Assembly (NCBI GenBank): GCA_023436685.1
Contig: JAEZIL010000040.1
Coordinates: 1-11,002 of the forward strand
Origin: Bacteroidota bacterium
Lineage (GTDB): Bacteria > Bacteroidota > Bacteroidia > Chitinophagales > Chitinophagaceae
DNA: 11,002 nt
Direction of reading: 5' to 3'
The notes beneath the pieces are model-generated. The model was not told where the DNA came from, searched no databases, and saw only the letters and a list, made by a program, of their open reading frames with translations. The position numbers were made by a program, and so were the translations under genes. Of the stretch, positions 7,401-11,002 are shown one piece after another. Numbering within the stretch: the first letter of the stretch is position 1; the number at the start of each line of letters is the position of its first letter.

Positions 7401-7697
7401 ATCTACTCCCAGGTCAAATACAATTTGTATGGTGGCCTCACCTGCGCTGGTAGCATCTGATGTCATATACTTCATACCCGGTGCACCATTAATGGATTTC
7501 TCCATTGGAATGAGGACGGAGTTTACCAGTACATCGGCACTGGCACCAGGATACGCTACATTTACCACTACCATTGGCGGTGCAATAGAGGGAAATTGCG
7601 ATACGGGTAGTGTTTCTATTGCCAGTATGCCCAGGAAAATGATGACTACCGACATCACTATAGCAAGCACCGGCCTTTGAATGAATTTATTAAACAT
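4440..7697 (-). CDS. RND multidrug efflux transporter, HAE1/AcrB type, 1085 aa
   Basis: This is the inner-membrane proton-driven pump of the tripartite system. The start FIQRPVLAIVMSVVIIFLG is the typical first helix, followed by LPVSQFPSIAPP and AYPGASADV. It has the expected two-fold layout: TM1, a large periplasmic loop (about 40-338), TM2-TM6 (about 340-500), TM7 (about 545), a second periplasmic loop (about 565-870), and TM8-TM12 (about 874-1030). TM4 reads VLAIGIVVDNAIVVVE: Asp409 matches the first of the two AcrB proton-relay aspartates, and the second position is Asn410. TM10 has the conserved lysine (GLLGKNAVLIVEF, Lys941). The protein runs about 50 residues past the last helix, with an acidic patch, a KKKKKLK run and a charged end. 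It is 28 bases behind the adaptor gene and overlaps the outer-membrane factor gene. The substrate is unknown. Confidence 0.95.
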   Translation of the reverse strand: MFNKFIQRPVLAIVMSVVIIFLGILAIETLPVSQFPSIAPPMVVVNVAYPGASADVLVNSVLIPMEKSINGAPGMKYMTSDATSAGEATIQIVFDLGVDPNQAVVNVKNRIEQVTNRLPELVQREGLVVSYTSPNMLMYVNLYSKDPKADENFLYNFAGVNLIPELSRLKGVGSAKILGSRQYAMRIWLKPDRMRAYNVSTDEVMEALAEQSIIGSPGRIGQATGKRSQSLEYVLTYAGRYNKPEQYKDVIIKANPNGEILYLKDIADVELGSEFYDIYSNMDGHPSAAITLKQTYGSNASDVIKEVKAKLEEIKSSSFPPGMDYQISYDVSSFLDASIEKVIHTLGEAFILVAIVVFLFLGDWRSTLIPTLAVPVSLIGSFIFMQLFGLTINLITLFALVLAIGIVVDNAIVVVEAVHTKMAEEHLTPYKAVKKVLQEISGAIIAITLLMTAVFIPVAFMTGPVGIFYRQFSITMATSIVISGVVALTLTPVLCAMILKNTHGQPRKKTPINRVLDAFNNWFEKLTGRYASLLKIIVNRRSVTFGLLIAFCAGIWITSNSLPSGFIPNEDQGMIYAIIQTPPGSTLERTNDISRQLQKIALHVEGVQSVSALAGYEVLTEGRGSNAGTCLINLKGWSDREHSAAEIIEELEEKSKVIPGATIEFFQPPAVPGYGAAGGFSLRLLDKTNTGDYNTFGKVNDEFMAALRKRKELSGLFTFFAANYPQYELEIDNKAAMQKGVSISKAMDNLSILIGSTYELGFIRFGNFFKVYVQAAPEYRALPDDILKLYVKNNRDEMVPYSAFMQIKKKQGLNEITRYNMYTSSAINGAPAPGYSSGQAIKAIEEVAKSTLPRGYGIDWLGLSKDEANRGNEALYIFLIVLAFVYLVLAAQYESFILPFAVILSLPVGVFGAFLLIKLMGLSNDIYAQVGLVMLVGLLGKNAVLIVEFAVQKRQQGASIIDAAFEGARVRFRPILMTSFAFIAGLIPLLFATGPGAIGNRTIGSSSAGGMLLGTVLGVIVIPGLYYVFGHLADGRHLIRDEDEVPLTEDLTLKKKKKLKLFRSRNNDENPLTEKNNINDHEEHI

Positions 7698-7725
7698 TAT
7701 TTCTTGTTTGTGAGATTTATTTAGT

Positions 7726-8805
7726 TTATTCTGCCGGTAATCTTAATTCTGATATGACAGTTCGGGGATCTTTAAGATCGTATGTGATCTTATCATTCTC
7801 TTTCACTTTACGCAGGCCTTCTACCAAAATTTTATCCCCTTCGGTCAATCCCGATTTTACAGCATAGATATCGTTCATCTCAGCCGCAATTGTAATATCT
7901 CTTGTTTTTACGCGGTTATCTTTACCTATTACGTACACATACTTCCTGTCCAGTACCTCGAAGGTTGCTTTTTGGGGTATCAGCACTGTGCCTTTAAGTG
8001 GTACAGACATTTCGATATTGCCTGTTTGACCATGGCGTAATATTCCTTTAGGATTTGTAAAAGTTGCTCTGAAAGAAATATTCCCTGTTTCATTATTGAA
8101 ATCAGCTTCGATAGTTTCTACCACACCGGGGTATTCAAACTCTTCGTTGTTGGCCATTTTCAATTTTACCTCAGGTTGGTCTTTTTGCGCTTTAGTTATA
8201 TAGTTCAGGTATTCCGCTTCAGGTACGTTAAAGTATACCCACATTTTGCTATTATCGGCAAGGGTTGTAAGCAAATCTCCCTCATCCACAAGACTACCTA
8301 GCCTTACTTGTAATCTGTCAATGATACCATCGAAAGGCGCCCTTATTTCAGTGAATTGCAAATGAACACGTCTTAAAGCGAGTTCAGCTTTTGCTTTATT
8401 GAGTTTTGCTCTAGCCATTTCCAACTCGTTGGGTGATACTATATTGCTGTCAGCAAGCCGTTTAGTATTTCTATATTCTATATCTGCAAAATCTACTTCA
8501 GCAGCTGCCTTATTCATTTCAGCCTCGTATAGTTTAGGCATTATCTGAAACAGGACTTGTCCCTGTTTTACATGCTCACCTTCATCAACCAATATTTTTT
8601 GCAGGTAGCCTTTCTCCTGTGCACGTAGATCAATGTGGCGGATAGAATGTATCTGGCATACGTATTCATTTATGACTGTCGTACCTACTCGAAGTGGGGT
8701 AGTAGCCTGTAGTCGGGTTTCTGTATCTTTTTCTTTTTTGTCGTATTTACAGCTTGTATATAATACTAAAGCACACAAGCATATTAGCATGAGTAATTTT
8801 TTCAT
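7726..8805 (-). CDS. RND efflux periplasmic adaptor (membrane fusion protein), lipoprotein, 359 aa
   Basis: This protein links the inner-membrane transporter to the outer-membrane channel. The N-terminus is a lipoprotein signal, MKKLLMLICLCALVLYTSC, with acylation expected at Cys19, as in AcrA-like adaptors. The lipoyl domain is split as usual: the first half around residues 56-90 (RHIDLRAQEKGYLQKILVDEGEHVKQG in outline), a helical hairpin about 92-148, then the second half about 150-183 (IRAPFDGIIDRL to GDLLTTLAD). The beta-barrel follows (WVYFNVPEAEYL), then the membrane-proximal region with TVLIPQKATFEV and SGLTEGDKILVEGL. The length is typical for the HlyD_D23/AcrA family. It is the first gene of the pump operon proper. 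No TetR or two-component regulator is adjacent. Confidence 0.94.
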   Translation of the reverse strand: MKKLLMLICLCALVLYTSCKYDKKEKDTETRLQATTPLRVGTTVINEYVCQIHSIRHIDLRAQEKGYLQKILVDEGEHVKQGQVLFQIMPKLYEAEMNKAAAEVDFADIEYRNTKRLADSNIVSPNELEMARAKLNKAKAELALRRVHLQFTEIRAPFDGIIDRLQVRLGSLVDEGDLLTTLADNSKMWVYFNVPEAEYLNYITKAQKDQPEVKLKMANNEEFEYPGVVETIEADFNNETGNISFRATFTNPKGILRHGQTGNIEMSVPLKGTVLIPQKATFEVLDRKYVYVIGKDNRVKTRDITIAAEMNDIYAVKSGLTEGDKILVEGLRKVKENDKITYDLKDPRTVISELRLPAE

Positions 8806-8867
8806 GTTTAATTTATGGTTGAACGATATTTAACTGGAATTCTTAACGGAAGCACGTATGCTATTGG

Positions 8868-8890
8868 GTGTTGAACACAAAGTGCTCAAC
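8868..8890. promoter_or_regulatory. overlapping palindromes upstream of the efflux operon (possible operator)
   Basis: GTGTT-G-AACAC (8868-8878) is a perfect 5-bp palindrome around one base. It overlaps a second inverted repeat, GTTGAACAC (8870-8878) against GTGCTCAAC (8882-8890), with one mismatch and a 3-base gap. It sits about 65 bases before the adaptor start codon, in the only gap upstream of the pump genes, where a repressor site would be expected. No clear Bacteroidota promoter boxes are aligned to it, and no regulator gene is nearby. It is a candidate only. Confidence 0.35.
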
Positions 8891-8937
8891 TCAGAATAAG
8901 AGAAGAGTAGGTATTTATTGCCTAAAGCAATGTGGTA

Positions 8938-9354
8938 TCAAATTCTAATGACGCGAAGCTTGAGATATCGGCGAAATGATAATAAAGTAGAATGTGCGAA
9001 ACTGCCAATATCTTTTTTAGTACTCCGGTTTATACAGAGAATATCTTCGTAAAAAGAAACAAAATGATTTTTACTTGACTGTTTATTAACAGATGAAGGG
9101 TCATTCGTATTAGTGTCCTCAGTATCCTCTATAAGATAAAATAACCTAGTATCTGCTTCTCTAGACTTATGTATCTGAACGTCCGATTGGTGCGCATTAA
9201 CGGTAGCAGAACAATAAAGGTATTTGGCTACAACATCGTGGTATGGCCCATTATTATCTTGGACATGTTTTGAAGAGGCCGCAGTAAGAAGAAAAGTGCT
9301 TAATACTAGAAAAAGCCTAAATAGCATTTTCATTTCGGGTGCCAATTTATGCAA
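8938..9354 (-). CDS. small predicted exported protein, up to 138 aa
   Basis: I do not recognise the family. Three methionines are near the start (residues 1, 8 and 10). The later ones place a clean signal peptide at the N-terminus: MKMLFRLFLVLSTFLLTAASS. I therefore favour the start at 9333, giving 131 aa, over 9354. The mature part is hydrophilic, rich in Asp, Ser, Asn and His, with cysteines at CSATVN and DILCINRS. The C-terminus is basic and aromatic (SFRRYLKLRVIRI). It is on the same strand as the efflux operon and ends 132 bases before the adaptor start, so it may be co-transcribed with the pump, but the palindromes in the gap could equally mark a separate promoter. The signal peptide and stable frame make it more likely real than a chance frame. 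Confidence 0.55.
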   Translation of the reverse strand: MHKLAPEMKMLFRLFLVLSTFLLTAASSKHVQDNNGPYHDVVAKYLYCSATVNAHQSDVQIHKSREADTRLFYLIEDTEDTNTNDPSSVNKQSSKNHFVSFYEDILCINRSTKKDIGSFAHSTLLSFRRYLKLRVIRI

Positions 9355-9435
9355 AGTCTAGTTTATTATATTATAATAATTGTTAAATATTTTTATTCTG
9401 GATCGTTTTTAGTTTCAGTGTAGGCAATAGACTAG

Positions 9436-9774
9436 CACTTAGGTTGGAAGTTTTTGTTTACAATGAAGCAAAATGAACTTTTTCTTTTTCCGTCAGATAA
9501 CTTCAACCCAAAGGAAGTTGATTTAACTAATCAATCAAACTATAGATTAATAAGCCAGCATCTTTATCGTGTACAAAAGTTGTCAAAAGTTACCTATGGT
9601 AATTCAGCTGTTCGCGATTTTGTATTCCGTCACCATCTCGAGACAACAGTGGAAGAAAAGAAGGAGCTTAAAGATATTGCGTACAAACAATTAAAGAGTA
9701 CGGCATTGCTCGATAAAATTGTAAAAGTTCGTCTAAATCATACGGGCAAGATCGTAAAAGTAGGTGAGTATTAA
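9436..9774 (+). pseudogene. cas9: Cas9 remnant (type II-C): C-terminal end only
   Basis: The frame is open from just after a TAG at 9433-9435. The readable sequence WKFLFTMKQNELFLFPSD, then FNPKEVDL, YRLISQHLYRVQKLSK, VFRHHLETTVEEKKELKD and a tail VKVRLNHTGKIVKVGEY matches what I know of the C-terminal end (PAM-interacting region) of Bacteroidota type II-C Cas9. A full Cas9 of this group has well over a thousand residues, so the RuvC, bridge-helix, recognition and HNH parts are all missing, and no trace of them is seen upstream, where the minus-strand exported gene begins. The remaining 100 or so codons contain no stop or frameshift. Possible starts are TTG 9454 or ATG 9463. The stop is followed by cas1 after 18 bases, preserving operon spacing. 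It cannot be a nuclease. Confidence 0.85.
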
Positions 9775-9792
9775 TCCCCAAAACCAATAGTC

Positions 9793-10875
<1,083 letters not shown>

Positions 10876-10878
10876 AGA

Positions 10879-10923
10879 TTAGGATTGAAAAAATGTTGTC
10901 AAAACTCATTTTTTCAATCCTAA
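10879..10923. terminator. 17-bp perfect hairpin after cas2 (probable bidirectional terminator)
   Basis: TTAGGATTGAAAAAATG (10879-10895) is matched perfectly by CATTTTTTCAATCCTAA (10907-10923) around an 11-base loop. It starts three bases after the cas2 stop codon. The stem is AT-rich and contains a run of six or more As or Ts rather than being followed by a clean T-run, so it could stop transcripts from both sides: the cas operon from the left and an array transcript from the right. The length and perfection are well beyond chance. Confidence 0.6.
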
Positions 10924-10966
10924 AAATCACCTAAAACCGCTACTGTAGCGGACTGTAGCTTATTCT
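10924..10966 (+). promoter_or_regulatory. leader-like stretch between cas2 and the putative CRISPR repeat
   Basis: This short stretch holds the palindrome CCGCTA-CTG-TAGCGG (10937-10951) and two copies of ACTGTAGC ten bases apart (10942, 10952). Its end, CTGTAGCTTA (10953-10962), is complementary to TAAGCTACAG inside the following repeat. It is where the array leader would lie in a cas9-cas1-cas2-array locus. Leader function is inferred from position. Confidence 0.35.
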
Positions 10967-11002
10967 GTTGTGTAAGAGCTAAGCTACAGAATAATTTGAA
11001 AG
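10967..11002 (+). CRISPR. putative first CRISPR repeat, cut by the window end
   Basis: Only one unit can be seen, so this is not a proven array. The last 36 bases begin GTTGTG and end with ATAATTTGAAAG. Bacteroidota type II-C repeats are typically 46-48 bases and, in this orientation, contain ...TTTGAAAGCAA followed by an end close to TCACAAC, so the window would stop about 11 bases before the repeat ends. The position 91 bases after cas2 is right. The alternative is a chance resemblance, or a leftover single repeat in a lost array. Confidence 0.5.

Noticed and set aside
9355-9435. tracrRNA gene or cas9 promoter region
   Set aside because: The stretch is very AT-rich but shows no anti-repeat to the putative CRISPR repeat and no clear terminator, so nothing specific can be supported.

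Overview
The window reads as chromosomal DNA of a Bacteroidota bacterium. The outer-membrane and efflux proteins look Chitinophagaceae- or Sphingobacteriia-like, and the Cas proteins are of the Bacteroidota type II-C kind. The sequence is fairly AT-rich and lacks strong Shine-Dalgarno sites, which fits that phylum. The taxonomic call rests on protein character only.

Layout. (1) Positions 1-1233 hold the 3' end of a large envelope protein with an outer-membrane beta-barrel. (2) About 1234-2900 is an accessory patch: two unrecognised AT-rich genes, then 430 bases without a gene that carry the 3' half of a tRNA-Asn(GTT) gene on + with its terminator, a tRNA-like sequence on - that starts with a good tRNA 5' half, and a set of short direct repeats around the tRNA core. 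This looks like the scar of a tRNA-targeted integrative element. (3) Positions 3023-8805, on the - strand, form a tight three-gene operon for a tripartite RND efflux pump: periplasmic adaptor lipoprotein, inner-membrane HAE1-type transporter and TolC/NodT-type outer-membrane factor. (4) At 8938-9354 (-) is a small predicted exported protein lying upstream of the pump on the same strand. (5) From about 9436 to the window end is a decayed type II-C CRISPR-Cas locus on +: only the C-terminal end of Cas9, a Cas1 with an internal deletion plus a one-base frameshift, a Cas2 with a one-base frameshift, a 17-bp perfect hairpin, a leader-like stretch, and what looks like the first 36 bases of a CRISPR repeat cut by the window end.

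The pump genes should work together to export toxic compounds across both membranes. The cas genes keep the order and tight spacing of a cas9-cas1-cas2 operon, but none is full length: as read here the locus can neither cut DNA nor acquire spacers. I see no convincing new defence system. The most interesting items are the step-by-step decay of this CRISPR locus and the broken, inverted tRNA-Asn halves with paired repeats.
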